A DNA stretch of 36,731 nucleotides, from positions 1 to 36,731 of the forward strand of contig CALXVP010000016.1 of the NCBI GenBank assembly GCA_944392125.1. The letters run 5' to 3'. This DNA comes from an uncultured Alphaproteobacteria bacterium. Its GTDB lineage: Bacteria > Pseudomonadota > Alphaproteobacteria > CAAHEQ01 > UBA3637. The number at the start of each line of letters is the position of its first letter. The first letter of the stretch is position 1. The position numbers and the translations under genes were made by a program. A model generated the notes under the pieces. That model saw only the letters and a list, made by a program, of their open reading frames with translations. It ran no database searches and was not told the DNA's origin. Shown piece by piece: positions 18,501 through 26,484 of the stretch.

Positions 18501-18557
18501 GGTGATGATTTCAGAAAGAACAAATCAATTCGTTATAATAAGCCAAAAGAGGGAAAT

Positions 18558-19115
18558 ATGTTTCAAATAGCAACGTTCGTTTCTGCTTTATTGTTCAGTT
18601 TAAAATCTATGGCGAATCCCGCTTGTCCCGTCTGCATGGTTACGGTTGGAGCTTCGCTTTATATTGCCGAAAAATCCGGTCTTGATAAATGCGTTATCGG
18701 TGTTTGGTCGGGCGCATTACTGGCTATTTTCGGATATTTTTTAATTCGCTGGTTTAATAAAAAACATTGGAATTTCGCCGGACGCGATTTTATTTTAATG
18801 GCGTTATCGGTCGGCTCAATCGGATTTATGTATCTGGGGCAATTAACATACACACCCATCATCATCGGTTTTTTATATATTGATTCATTTTTATTCAGCA
18901 ATTTGGTCGGTGCACTCATATTTATCTTCGGCGTGCATTTTTATGCCTGGCTTAAAGCGAAAAACGGCGGACACGCACATTTTCCTTTTGAAAAAGTTGT
19001 GATTCCCGTTTTGTTGACGGGGTTGCTCAGTGCTTTATTTTATTACTATCCGCTCTGCGATTGCAATACGCAACTTACAACAGCACCGACGGAAGAAATA
19101 TCCGTTTTTGAATAA
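18558..19115 (+). CDS. Multi-pass membrane protein with an early CxxC motif
   Basis: 185 aa, about five to six transmembrane helices. An N-terminal hydrophobic segment is followed by ANPACPVCMVTVGASLY, placing a CPVC pair next to the membrane, and the last helix is followed by CDCNTQ. A GHAHFPFEK loop holds two His. Closely placed Cys and His suggest metal or redox chemistry (inference). I have an unverified impression of similar CPVC membrane proteins in candidate-phylum genomes. The ATG at 18558 is chosen for its GAGGGA site. It is followed 21 bp later by the gene at 19137, so the two probably form an operon. Confidence 0.75.
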   Translation: MFQIATFVSALLFSLKSMANPACPVCMVTVGASLYIAEKSGLDKCVIGVWSGALLAIFGYFLIRWFNKKHWNFAGRDFILMALSVGSIGFMYLGQLTYTPIIIGFLYIDSFLFSNLVGALIFIFGVHFYAWLKAKNGGHAHFPFEKVVIPVLLTGLLSALFYYYPLCDCNTQLTTAPTEEISVFE

Positions 19116-19136
19116 GATGTAAAAAGGAGGCTTAAC

Positions 19137-19736
19137 ATGGAAAAAGCAAAAAACGTAAAAGAGTTTGTAGAACGCATGGATAATATGAAGAAGAAAAATC
19201 CCAAAGATTTATCTTCCGATCAAGATTTAACGATTGCGCTTATGAATTTAATTTCGATTGAAGAACACTTGGTTTTCTCGGGGGCAAAAACAGGGAAAAA
19301 TTCTTTTTACGATATGGTTCAAGATATTCGCGAAATGCGCAAAAACTTAATGATGAAAGTTATTCCGTCATACGAAGGAGAGGTCTGGTGCATTTCAAAG
19401 CATTTATTGGCAACAGCCATGCGATTGATGGAAGTCGGCACTAAGCAACAATCCATGAATAATAAGGAAGAAGCCTACCAACTGTTTAATCAGGCGTATG
19501 ACTTATATTGTTTGTTCTGGGGCTTGAACATGAACTTAATTAACGCCAAAGAAATTTCATGGAAGCCGGATTCTTTGGAAGAGGTGAAAGCATCGGCAGC
19601 AGCCATTATACCGACGGCAAGCCATTCGGAAACTTCTGTCGCATCAGCCGAAGATGTCTCGGCAGGAGATACGTCTTCCGTTTTCGGCAAAATGAAAGCG
19701 TTTGTGCGCAAAGCGGTTGATTGTTGCATTGAATAA
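19137..19736 (+). CDS. Soluble helical protein of unknown function
   Basis: 199 aa, mostly helical, no signal or membrane segment. The conserved-looking core is DLTIALMNLISIEEHLVFS and EGEVWCISKHLLATAMRLME, followed by YQLFNQAYDLYCLFWGLN. The C-terminal third is Ser/Ala-rich linker and a short basic helix ending VDCCIE. A strong AAAGGAGG site precedes the ATG. It is likely co-transcribed with the CxxC membrane protein upstream. No function is assigned. Confidence 0.75.
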   Translation: MEKAKNVKEFVERMDNMKKKNPKDLSSDQDLTIALMNLISIEEHLVFSGAKTGKNSFYDMVQDIREMRKNLMMKVIPSYEGEVWCISKHLLATAMRLMEVGTKQQSMNNKEEAYQLFNQAYDLYCLFWGLNMNLINAKEISWKPDSLEEVKASAAAIIPTASHSETSVASAEDVSAGDTSSVFGKMKAFVRKAVDCCIE

Positions 19737-19950
19737 TAATTATATTGTTGAATAAGTCAAATGATAGCTTGATTGATAATTATTATTCGATGCCGAACAA
19801 ATGCAATCGGCATTGAATTGACGATGTTATAAAAAACACCATATCCCGACATATATGATATATACGGTCGGAAAGGAGCGAGAGAAAAAAAGGTGCACCT
19901 ATCGGCACCGGATAAACAGAAACGATTAACCTGTTATCAGGGAGGACAAA

Positions 19951-20919
19951 ATGGCAATTACTCCGGAATTCGGATTAGCCTTTGACGGGAAAGGCGGAGC
20001 GAAAGTACTTGATTTAGAGGAAATTCCGAATAAGTCGGAACGGCTTATGTGGATTCACTTAGACTATAAAGATCCCGAAAATCAGGAATGGCTGAACGAA
20101 ATGCACTTAGATAGCCGTGTTATAGAAAATCTGCTGGATGAGGATACCTCCCCTCGTTATTTTCAAAAAAAGCGCGGGATTTTGGTTGTCATGCGCGGTA
20201 TCAACACGCAAAAATCTGCCGAGATAGATGACATGGTGGCTTTACACATGTGGATAGAAAAAAAGCGCATTCTAACGCTTTCGCACCGCCCTATTCCTGC
20301 TGTTCGTAAAGTCCGCTCCATGTTGAGTAAAGGGCAAGGGCCGGTCTCTCCCTCCGATTGCTTTATTGCACTGGCGAAAATTATGACGGAGCATATTGAG
20401 CGCACCATTACCAAAATCGGCGATGAAGTAGATGAGCTGGAAGAAAAAGTAATTGAACCGGAAAGTTTTCGCAATAAAGACGTGCGCAAAGAACTCGGAC
20501 AACTACGGCACAAAATCGTCGGGTTGCGACGTTATTTGGTCCCGCAACGTGATGTGGCAAAAGTCTTACGCAGTGTAACGCATCCTGTTCTGACAGAAGA
20601 AAACACCAACCAACTGCGAGAAATTTATTTGGATATGGCCAAAGCCGTGGAAGATTTAAACTCGGCGCGCGATCACTCTACCGTTACGCAGGAAGAGTTG
20701 GATTCCAAAACAAACGTGAGTTTAAACCAAACGATGTATATTATGTCAATCGTGATTGTTATCTTCACGCCGTTGACATTTATTACGGGTCTGCTCGGTG
20801 CCAATATCGGCGGTATTCCGTTCGGAGATGATTCACGCGGATTTTTCATTGTGGCTGTATTTCTGTTCTTCGTAGCCCTATTGCAATTATCCGTCTTGAA
20901 GAAAATGCGCTGGTTCTAA
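19951..20919 (+). CDS. CorA/ZntB-family divalent metal transporter
   Basis: 322 aa. A cytoplasmic alpha/beta domain (WIHLDYKDPENQEWLNE) is followed by the long stalk helices (IGDEVDELEEKVIEPESFRN) and two C-terminal transmembrane helices joined by the signature loop GANIGGIP. Mg2+-specific CorA proteins have GMN; the GxNxGG(I/M)P form is closer to ZntB zinc transporters, so zinc is the more likely substrate, though this is inference. The ATG has a GGGAGGA site. The 200 bp before it hold only short weak hairpins and no riboswitch that I recognise. Confidence 0.9.
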   Translation: MAITPEFGLAFDGKGGAKVLDLEEIPNKSERLMWIHLDYKDPENQEWLNEMHLDSRVIENLLDEDTSPRYFQKKRGILVVMRGINTQKSAEIDDMVALHMWIEKKRILTLSHRPIPAVRKVRSMLSKGQGPVSPSDCFIALAKIMTEHIERTITKIGDEVDELEEKVIEPESFRNKDVRKELGQLRHKIVGLRRYLVPQRDVAKVLRSVTHPVLTEENTNQLREIYLDMAKAVEDLNSARDHSTVTQEELDSKTNVSLNQTMYIMSIVIVIFTPLTFITGLLGANIGGIPFGDDSRGFFIVAVFLFFVALLQLSVLKKMRWF

Positions 20920-21000
20920 CGCGGTTACCGTTCAAAGCAACGCACAGGGTAAACAAAAGAAATGTGATTTTTCCACTCAACGGAGCAAGCAGGAAATCGC

Positions 21001-21642
21001 TTACCATTTTGGGCAACGGGCTGTTGTTTTTCGATAGGATTCCGGAGTATCTATCGCATTATTTTTCTCGGCGATTTTTTTATCAATGTGATCTAACAGC
21101 GGTTGCATACGTTTGCGGATTCGCGCAAATAACTTATTCATAATTTGTTCGGCCCGTTCCGAGGAATACGCAGATTCCGGACGAATATCGGCAACGGCCT
21201 CTTTCAGCTCACGCTCAATATCGGGGCGAAAAAACGTCATGGCTTGTTGAAAAACGCCCACATGATAATTTTCATGCTCTTTAATAACTCTATAATTACA
21301 TGAATTTTTCTTATATTTTTTATCAATATACACATCAATTTTATCGTATCCGATATAGAAATTCACCTCATCCAAGCCCACACAAAGTTGCCCGTTCCTT
21401 TCTTGTGTCAGATACGGTTTACCGCTCATTCTTAATTGCGATTTGGCAACCGTTAATCCCAATGTGTTCGGACTTAAAGACCCTCCGGCAAATCGAGCAA
21501 ACTCTTTGCGCGATAAGTCGTGATGATAAACAACTTCCCCGGGTTCCAACTCAATATTCATTTTAATCGGATGATTATCGCACAAAGCATTTGCATTTTG
21601 CGCCCAAAAACAGCATACTACCAAAAGTAAAAGTTTTTTCAT
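21001..21642 (-). CDS. Secreted protein with an HExxH zinc-protease-like motif
   Basis: 213 aa. Signal peptide MKKLLLLVVCCFWAQNANAL-C (about 1-19). The mature part has a beta-rich N-terminal half (MNIELEPGEVVYHHDLSRKE) and then VIKEHENYHVGVFQQAM, where HENYH fits HExxH of zincin metalloproteases. Two helices with charged residues follow (FRPDIERELKEAVADI and IMNKLFARIRKRMQPLL). Periplasmic location is predicted. The ATG at 21642 is chosen because GGGGGAA precedes it and the signal peptide begins there. It is divergent from xthA, 46 bp apart. I could not name a specific protease family. Confidence 0.75.
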   Translation of the reverse strand: MKKLLLLVVCCFWAQNANALCDNHPIKMNIELEPGEVVYHHDLSRKEFARFAGGSLSPNTLGLTVAKSQLRMSGKPYLTQERNGQLCVGLDEVNFYIGYDKIDVYIDKKYKKNSCNYRVIKEHENYHVGVFQQAMTFFRPDIERELKEAVADIRPESAYSSERAEQIMNKLFARIRKRMQPLLDHIDKKIAEKNNAIDTPESYRKTTARCPKW

Positions 21643-21688
21643 ATTTCCCCCATGCGTTATGAGGGAGTATAGCAAGAAAGGAATCAAA

Positions 21689-22477
21689 ATGCAAATTATT
21701 TCATGGAATGTCGCTTCCGTTCGCGCCAGATTACCGCTTTTAACAACGCTTCTCTTAGAAAAAAAGCCCGATATTCTCTTTTTGCAGGAAATTAAAGCAC
21801 TGCCGGCAACCTTCCCTTTTAAGAATATAGAAGCACTCGGCTATCAGGCCTATATAAGCGGACAAAAAGGCTTTAACGGTGTGGCTATCTTATCTCGCAT
21901 GCCTTTACGTAATATACAAACCGCCATACCGCAAAATGATACGGATGAACAGGCCCGTTTTATACAGGCGGAAGATGACAAAACAATTTATATCAGTGTT
22001 TATGTGCCCAACGGTAATGCTCCGATGAATAACCCAACGGATACAACGCGCTTACATTACAAACAAGCCTGGTTGAATTTATTCTTGCAACATTTAAACA
22101 CCCTCTCTTTAAGCAATAAGCAAATTATTATCGGCGGAGATTTTAATGTTATCGCGCGCGATGAAGATGTCTATAATATCAACGCGTTTCAAGGAAATGC
22201 CCTGATAGATCCGACGGTGCGTCGTCAGTTTGCAGAGATAACGAATTTACCGCTTATCAACACATTGCGGTTTTTGCACCCGACGGAAATTATTTATTCA
22301 TTTTGGGATTTCCAGATGGGTGCGGCTCAACGAAACCTCGGTATGTTGTTGGACTATATTTTTATCTCATCACGTATGCAGGCGCGTTTAACGGCTGCCG
22401 GCGTTTATAAGGATTACCGATACAAACCCAAGCCCTCCGATCATGCCCCCGTCTTTTGTGAACTGCAAGAGGCATGA
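21689..22477 (+). CDS. xthA: Exodeoxyribonuclease III / AP endonuclease
   Basis: 262 aa, cytoplasmic DNA base-excision repair enzyme. All motifs of the exonuclease-endonuclease-phosphatase fold are present: ISWNVASVRARL at the N-terminus, LFLQEIKA (metal-binding Glu), GGDFNVIARDEDVYN, YSFWDFQMG and the C-terminal SDHAPVF. The ATG at 21689 is preceded by AAGGAA. The 46-bp gap to the divergent gene at 21642 must hold promoters for both. Confidence 0.95.
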   Translation: MQIISWNVASVRARLPLLTTLLLEKKPDILFLQEIKALPATFPFKNIEALGYQAYISGQKGFNGVAILSRMPLRNIQTAIPQNDTDEQARFIQAEDDKTIYISVYVPNGNAPMNNPTDTTRLHYKQAWLNLFLQHLNTLSLSNKQIIIGGDFNVIARDEDVYNINAFQGNALIDPTVRRQFAEITNLPLINTLRFLHPTEIIYSFWDFQMGAAQRNLGMLLDYIFISSRMQARLTAAGVYKDYRYKPKPSDHAPVFCELQEA

Positions 22478-22527
22478 TTTTAAATTATTCGTTATCAAGC
22501 AAACGGTGATTTTTATCTAAAAAAGTA

Positions 22528-22827
22528 TTACGCCGTCAAAAACGGTTTTAAAATCGTTTGCACTTCTTCAAGTGTAATACCTTGAAGTAAAATACATTTT
22601 TCGCGAGCTGTTTCGCCACGCAACAGGGAAACGTTTTTTTTCTTTATTCGAAATAAACCTGCCAAAAAATCAATTAATTCCGCGTTTGCCTTTCCGTCAA
22701 CAGGCGGTGCGTGCAGTGCAATTTTTAATGTATCCCCCTGCCACACACCCTCTATTTTACTGCGCTTGGCATTCGGCGTAACCCGAACGGATAAACAAAT
22801 ACCTGTTTCTTTTTGTGTAAACATCAT
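22528..22827 (-). CDS. YggU/DUF167-family protein
   Basis: 99 aa, compact alpha/beta protein. The family hallmarks are VRVTPNAKRSKIEGV, LKIALHAPPVDGKANAELI and KNVSLLRGETAREK. The function of the family is not established. TTG (22830), ATG (22827) and ATG (22824) are all possible starts; ATG 22827 is chosen arbitrarily. The promoter at 22842-22870 would start the transcript near 22835, leaving only about eight nucleotides of leader. Confidence 0.9.
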   Translation of the reverse strand: MMFTQKETGICLSVRVTPNAKRSKIEGVWQGDTLKIALHAPPVDGKANAELIDFLAGLFRIKKKNVSLLRGETAREKCILLQGITLEEVQTILKPFLTA

Positions 22828-22841
22828 CAAGCCTCGGTTTG

Positions 22842-22870
22842 AATGTAGCGAACGAATACCAATCTGTCAA
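22842..22870 (-). promoter_or_regulatory. Consensus promoter of the YggU gene
   Basis: Minus strand TTGACA (22865-22870), 17 bp, TACATT (22842-22847). It stands back-to-back with the glucokinase promoter. Confidence 0.75.
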
Positions 22871-22900
22871 GCAGATAAAGATTTATATGACAAAAAAACA

Positions 22901-22929
22901 TTGACGAAGTTGCGTTTTTGGTGTAAAAT
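22901..22929 (+). promoter_or_regulatory. Promoter of the glucokinase gene
   Basis: TTGACG (22901-22906), 17 bp, TAAAAT (22924-22929); predicted start near 22936, about 53 nt before the ATG. Confidence 0.8.
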
Positions 22930-22988
22930 ACAACCCATTCAAAAAAGGGGTAACACCTTAAATATCATATATAATAACAGGAGATAAT

Positions 22989-24305
22989 ATGAAACAATCA
23001 TTAAATAAGGAAATTGTTTTAATCTGCGATATCGGTGGCACAAACGTCCGCTTCGGCCTTTATGAAGAAGGGCAAACGGGTAATGTTGATTTTGATGCAA
23101 AGTATAAATGTAGCGAATTTACCTCATTTGAAGAAGCTGTTTCAACTTATTTAAGCACAAAGTCTCAACAACCGACGCTGTGTGTTATCGGCGCAGCAGG
23201 CAACATAGATGAATATAACGGGGAAGTTTTAACAACCAATACCCCCTGGAAAGCCAGCACATCTCAATTACAACAACGCTGTCCGTTTTTCAAACATATT
23301 CGTTTGGTGAACGATTTTGCACTGCAAGGTTGGGCCGTTGACGAATTAACAAAAGACCAATATCGCGCCGTTTTTTCTCAAAATGAACAACCGAATCTTA
23401 AAACGGGTTCGCTGGTGCTGATCGGGCCGGGAACCGGTTTGGGAACATGTTTAATTTTGCAAGATAGAAAACACCCGCGCACGATTTACACTTCCGAAGC
23501 CGGGCATAGCACAATCCCGCATGTTGATTTTAGCCTTAAACCCGGGGAAGTATCAACCGTTACGGCTATTAAACAAGCGGAAAAAGATAATCGGGATAAT
23601 CAAATTCTGTTGACCGCTTTAAAAGAATACTACGCAAAAAAAGGGCAAGCGCCCGTTACGGAACACATTGTGTCGGGCACAGGGATTACAAATGTTTATC
23701 ATGCGTTTAAAGACGGCATTATTCCATCCGAAAAAAGCCAACGCGTTCCCTCTGAAAAAATTGAAGAATTGGCCAAAAACGGTGATCCGATTGCCTTAAA
23801 AACATTTAAATTTTTCAATGCGTACCTGGGGGCGCATGCCGGGACATTGGCAGCCACGACAAAAACGCAAAAAATCTTCTTTTGCGGAGGGTTAATGGCA
23901 AGCGATTGGGTGATTGCACAATTAGAAAAGTCGGCAGAATTTAAGCGTCAATTTATTTTCCGCGCCGGTATGACGGACGCTATGAAAACCGTTTCATTTT
24001 CGGCCTCACTTTATCGCGATATGGCAACACTCGGAGCCGTTTCGCGCGCCAAACGGTTAATTATCGTTACAAAAGCCGAAGAAGCAAAACGGCAAGCAAC
24101 AACGGCTATTGTGCGTTCATTGGCCGTATTGGGAGAAGTTGTCGCCTCCATCAAACGAAAAGATGTAACACAATACTATAATAAACTGGTTGAAGCCATC
24201 CATCGATATCCCTCTGAAATGAATGAAACAACGTCTTCGCCCAAAACGCTCAAAATTCGCTCGGGGAAGAAAGAAATCTTCAAAAGGGGTGGCAGAACAC
24301 GTTAA
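22989..24305 (+). CDS. glk: Glucokinase with a basic C-terminal extension
   Basis: 438 aa; phosphorylates glucose using ATP in the cytoplasm. The Glk-type core (about 1-355) shows the phosphate loop DIGGTNVRFGLY, the substrate-binding segment LVNDFALQGWAV, GPGTGLGTCL, SEAGHSTIPH, VSGTGITNVYHAF and FFCGGLMAS. Bacterial Glk proteins are about 320 aa; here about 80-100 extra residues follow, first helical (AKRQATTAIVRSLAVLGEVV) and then very basic (KTLKIRSGKKEIFKRGGRTR). The tail is read without a frameshift. Single-gene transcript with AGGAGATA site. Confidence 0.92.
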   Translation: MKQSLNKEIVLICDIGGTNVRFGLYEEGQTGNVDFDAKYKCSEFTSFEEAVSTYLSTKSQQPTLCVIGAAGNIDEYNGEVLTTNTPWKASTSQLQQRCPFFKHIRLVNDFALQGWAVDELTKDQYRAVFSQNEQPNLKTGSLVLIGPGTGLGTCLILQDRKHPRTIYTSEAGHSTIPHVDFSLKPGEVSTVTAIKQAEKDNRDNQILLTALKEYYAKKGQAPVTEHIVSGTGITNVYHAFKDGIIPSEKSQRVPSEKIEELAKNGDPIALKTFKFFNAYLGAHAGTLAATTKTQKIFFCGGLMASDWVIAQLEKSAEFKRQFIFRAGMTDAMKTVSFSASLYRDMATLGAVSRAKRLIIVTKAEEAKRQATTAIVRSLAVLGEVVASIKRKDVTQYYNKLVEAIHRYPSEMNETTSSPKTLKIRSGKKEIFKRGGRTR

Positions 24306-24576
24306 TCAGAAATGTGGGGGGATTGTCTTTATGGGAAAGGGTAATTCAATACGCCCTACCACATTTTGCAACCCAAATTGCGCAAAAAAGTTTTTTGTTT
24401 TTCTTTACGCGTAGATGAAACTTTTTTTCGCACGAATAAAGTTTTGCATTCTGTTTTGCGCAATGAAATGGCTTTTTGCGATACCGACAGGCTAAAACAA
24501 ACAGTTTCTATTCACTCAAACACATTGCACACTCTGTTTTTGCGCACGGTTGCATCGTTGCAAAATCTCTTATGTT
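24306..24576. other. Gene-free AT-rich stretch, possibly decayed sequence
   Basis: No credible ORF. AAATGTGG (24310-24317) and CCACATTT (24359-24366) could form a long hairpin just after glk. A stretch at about 24413-24470 (GAAAC, T-run, TTTCGCACGAATA, then CTGTTTTGCGC) resembles the end of the lipoprotein gene at 24811-25161 and may be a very degraded extra copy. Confidence 0.4.
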
Positions 24577-24703
24577 ATAAATAAAGAGCAACTGAAATGT
24601 TCTTTTCGCACAAATACCGCTACGCGCCCTGTTTTTGCGCGCTCATTCTGCACCAAGTGTTCAACTTCTTCCCCTTTTTGCAACTCTATAACAAAAAACG
24701 GGG
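24577..24703 (-). pseudogene. Partial, decayed copy of the adjacent lipoprotein gene
   Basis: Bases 24577-24703 match 24902-25026 closely (offset 325 bp, same orientation, mostly substitutions). Translated, the copy reads NERAKTGRVAVFVRKEHFSC against NECAKTGRVAVFVRKENFSC in the intact gene. It lacks the signal peptide and lipobox region and ends early at a stop near 24570, so it is a gene remnant from a tandem duplication. Confidence 0.75.
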
Positions 24704-24810
24704 TTATGTAAAAAAACGCAAAAAGCCCTACATCATTGTGCCCGTATCGGGACATTTGCACTTTTATGAAGTCATTACGCCAAGAACAATACCCAAGAAG
24801 ATAAAAAACC

Positions 24811-25161
24811 CTACTTTGACTCGTCCGCCACAGGGCACGTTCCCTGATACGGCGGAACGGGTTTATCTGTTTTTTCGCACCGATAGACCGCCTTTTGTGG
24901 CATAAATAAAGAGCAACTGAAATTTTCTTTTCGCACAAATACCGCCACGCGCCCTGTTTTTGCGCATTCATTCTGCGCCAAACGCTCAATTTCTTCCCTT
25001 TCGGCAAACCCATAGCAAATAACGGGATTATCATCCGTAGATGAGCCAACGGGTTGCACCTGCCCCGCCTCTCTGCGCGCATCTACAAACGGCGCGAAAG
25101 CCGAGCATCCCGAAAGAAAAAGGAGTCCGCAACCAACAATGATATAGGCTGTTTGACGCAT
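24811..25161 (-). CDS. Small Cys-containing lipoprotein
   Basis: 116 aa. Signal sequence with lipobox LSGC (Cys about 19), followed by SAFAPFVDARREAGQVQP and a short domain: NPVICYGFAEREEIERLAQN, CAKTGRVAVFVRKENFSCSL, KAVYRCEKTD, YQGTCP. Five Cys in the mature part suggest disulphides in the periplasm. The ATG at 25161 has an AAGG site nine bases upstream and lies 22 bp after the CarD gene, so it is probably in its operon. A decayed partial copy follows at 24577. No family recognised. Confidence 0.75.
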   Translation of the reverse strand: MRQTAYIIVGCGLLFLSGCSAFAPFVDARREAGQVQPVGSSTDDNPVICYGFAEREEIERLAQNECAKTGRVAVFVRKENFSCSLFMPQKAVYRCEKTDKPVPPYQGTCPVADESK

Positions 25162-25183
25162 GGCACGATACCTTGTTTTGCGA

Positions 25184-25711
25184 TTATTTTTCTTCAGCAT
25201 CCGATGAACGATTTTTTAAGATGGAAGAAAGTTTCATCACAGCTTCATCTTCTTTTATTTTATGAACAAGCGCATATTCGGGCACAAGCAATCCCATAGC
25301 TTGATCATAGATTTGACGTTCGCTATATGTCTGCTCGCTTTTTTCGGGATCCTTATATAAATCACGCAAAACCTCCGCCAACATAATCGGATTGCCGAAT
25401 TTAATCTTTTCCATGTATTCCTGAGAGCGCCGGCTCCATTGAACGCGTTTAATTTTTGCTTTACTTTTCAAAACGCGCACGGCAGAATCCATCATATCGC
25501 CCGAAGAAATGCGACGCAAAGATGACGCTTCTTTTTTAATTTTTGACAAAGGAATTTTAACGGTTGCCTTATCTTTATTAAAACTCACGGAGATAAAATC
25601 CAATTTTTGACCACAGACATCTTCCGATTGGATACCGGTTACCTGTCCGACACCGCGAGCGGGGTAAACAACGAAATCACCGGGGTTAAACAAATACTCG
25701 TCTTTTGCCAT
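25184..25711 (-). CDS. CarD-family transcriptional regulator
   Basis: 175 aa. The N-terminal Tudor-like RNA-polymerase-binding domain is clear (FNPGDFVVYPARGVGQVTGI, FISVSFNKDKATVKIPLSKI), followed by a helical DNA-binding part (KIKRVQWSRRSQEYMEKIKF, LYKDPEKSEQTYSERQIYDQ). CarD proteins bind the polymerase beta subunit and stabilise the open complex at many promoters. The ATG at 25711 is preceded by AAAGGAG and by a promoter with an extended -10. Confidence 0.93.
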   Translation of the reverse strand: MAKDEYLFNPGDFVVYPARGVGQVTGIQSEDVCGQKLDFISVSFNKDKATVKIPLSKIKKEASSLRRISSGDMMDSAVRVLKSKAKIKRVQWSRRSQEYMEKIKFGNPIMLAEVLRDLYKDPEKSEQTYSERQIYDQAMGLLVPEYALVHKIKEDEAVMKLSSILKNRSSDAEEK

Positions 25712-25742
25712 TAAAAACTCCTTTCTAACACTTACGGAGATG

Positions 25743-25771
25743 AGTGTATCATATTTTTCAGCAAATTTCAA
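25743..25771 (-). promoter_or_regulatory. Promoter of the carD gene
   Basis: Minus strand TTGAAA (25766-25771), 17 bp, TACACT (25743-25748) with an upstream TGA giving an extended -10. Confidence 0.65.
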
Positions 25772-25850
25772 AACAAAAAACACATTTTCCCAACTTTTTT
25801 ACGTAAAACGCCCCCGATATGACGAAAAAGCAGAATTTTACAAAAAACAC

Positions 25851-25879
25851 TTGCAATCAAGAAGGGAGTATGCTAAAAT
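25851..25879 (+). promoter_or_regulatory. Promoter of the tRNA gene
   Basis: TTGCAA (25851-25856), 17 bp, TAAAAT (25874-25879) with TGC before it; 16 bp upstream of the mature tRNA. Confidence 0.7.
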
Positions 25880-25895
25880 GACGAGCAATTGGTAT

Positions 25896-25972
25896 GGGTC
25901 TGTAGCGCAGTTGGTTAGAGCTGGCCGCTCATAACGGTCTGGTCGGGGGTTCGAGTCCCTCCGGACCCACCA
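25896..25972 (+). tRNA. tRNA with CAT anticodon, most likely tRNA-Met
   Basis: A full cloverleaf: acceptor GGGTCTG/CGGACCC, anticodon stem GGCCG/CGGTC with loop CTCATAA (anticodon CAT, 25930-25932), T arm with GTTCGAGT, and an encoded CCA end. The D stem GCGC/GAGC has one mismatch. A CAT anticodon could also mean tRNA-Ile2 whose C34 is modified by TilS; the body looks more like elongator Met, but I cannot settle it. Confidence 0.95.
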
Positions 25973-25973
25973 G

Positions 25974-26000
25974 GTTCCCCGCTTAATGCGGGGTTCTTTA
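25974..26000 (+). terminator. Terminator of the tRNA gene
   Basis: CCCCGC-TTAAT-GCGGGG followed by TTCTTTA, directly after the CCA end. Confidence 0.8.
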
Positions 26001-26015
26001 TGGGAGAGACCATTT

Positions 26016-26252
26016 ATGGCCTTACTTGATAAAAACAATTTTAATCCAATAACGAAAAATAGAAATACTGTTCACGATGTAGCATCTGCGACGTATACAT
26101 CATTCGATTATGATGGGAAAAGGCTCTTTCAAATTGATACGTATGGGAAAAGCGATAGACAGATATCAGGGAAAATCAGTCAATCTATACAAATAGATAA
26201 AGAGATGGCCGAAGAAATAGTTCAATTATTAAAAAAGACTTTTAGCATTTAG
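26016..26252 (+). CDS. Small conserved-looking protein of unknown role next to the tRNA
   Basis: 78 aa, start ATG 26016 with a GGGAGAG site seven bases upstream. The sequence has a well-structured short alpha/beta look: FNPITKNRNTVHDVASATYT, KRLFQIDTYGKSDRQISGKI, SQSIQIDKEMAEEIVQLLKK. From memory, similar proteins of about 80 aa are labelled methionyl-tRNA formyltransferase-like in databases, a name with little basis, and are often in accessory regions. It starts 15 bp after the tRNA terminator. Confidence 0.65.
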   Translation: MALLDKNNFNPITKNRNTVHDVASATYTSFDYDGKRLFQIDTYGKSDRQISGKISQSIQIDKEMAEEIVQLLKKTFSI

Positions 26253-26418
26253 CTATTACTTAATAAGTTCTTCAAGAAACTTCCGATATGAGTTTGTTTC
26301 CTGACTACCGTATAATGCTTACATATTACACTTTGTATCCTTTTATTTACCTCATTTATCCTATCATAACCTTTTGTCGGGGAATTTTTATGCTTACTTG
26401 TATTTTTGATAAAAATTG

Positions 26419-26448
26419 TTGCGTTCCGACTTAACGATTATGTATACT
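26419..26448 (+). promoter_or_regulatory. Probable promoter of the CMD-family gene
   Basis: TTGCGT (26419-26424), 18 bp, TATACT (26443-26448), about 30 nt before the ATG at 26485. Confidence 0.45.
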
Positions 26449-26484
26449 TGTTTTAAGTTGTTAATTTTGATGATGGAGATAACG

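Noticed and set aside
19860..19950. Possible metal riboswitch before the CorA/ZntB gene
   Set aside because: Only a short GGTGC/GCACC pairing is visible; there is no large conserved architecture such as an M-box.
24570..25082. 170-aa minus-strand ORF spanning the decayed lipoprotein copy
   Set aside because: Its upstream half is antisense-frame reading through the intact lipoprotein gene; only the 24577-24703 part is homologous, and that is a remnant.
25838..26038. Minus-strand ORF containing RRDSNPRPDRYERPALTNCA
   Set aside because: This is the familiar antisense translation of a tRNA gene, not a protein.
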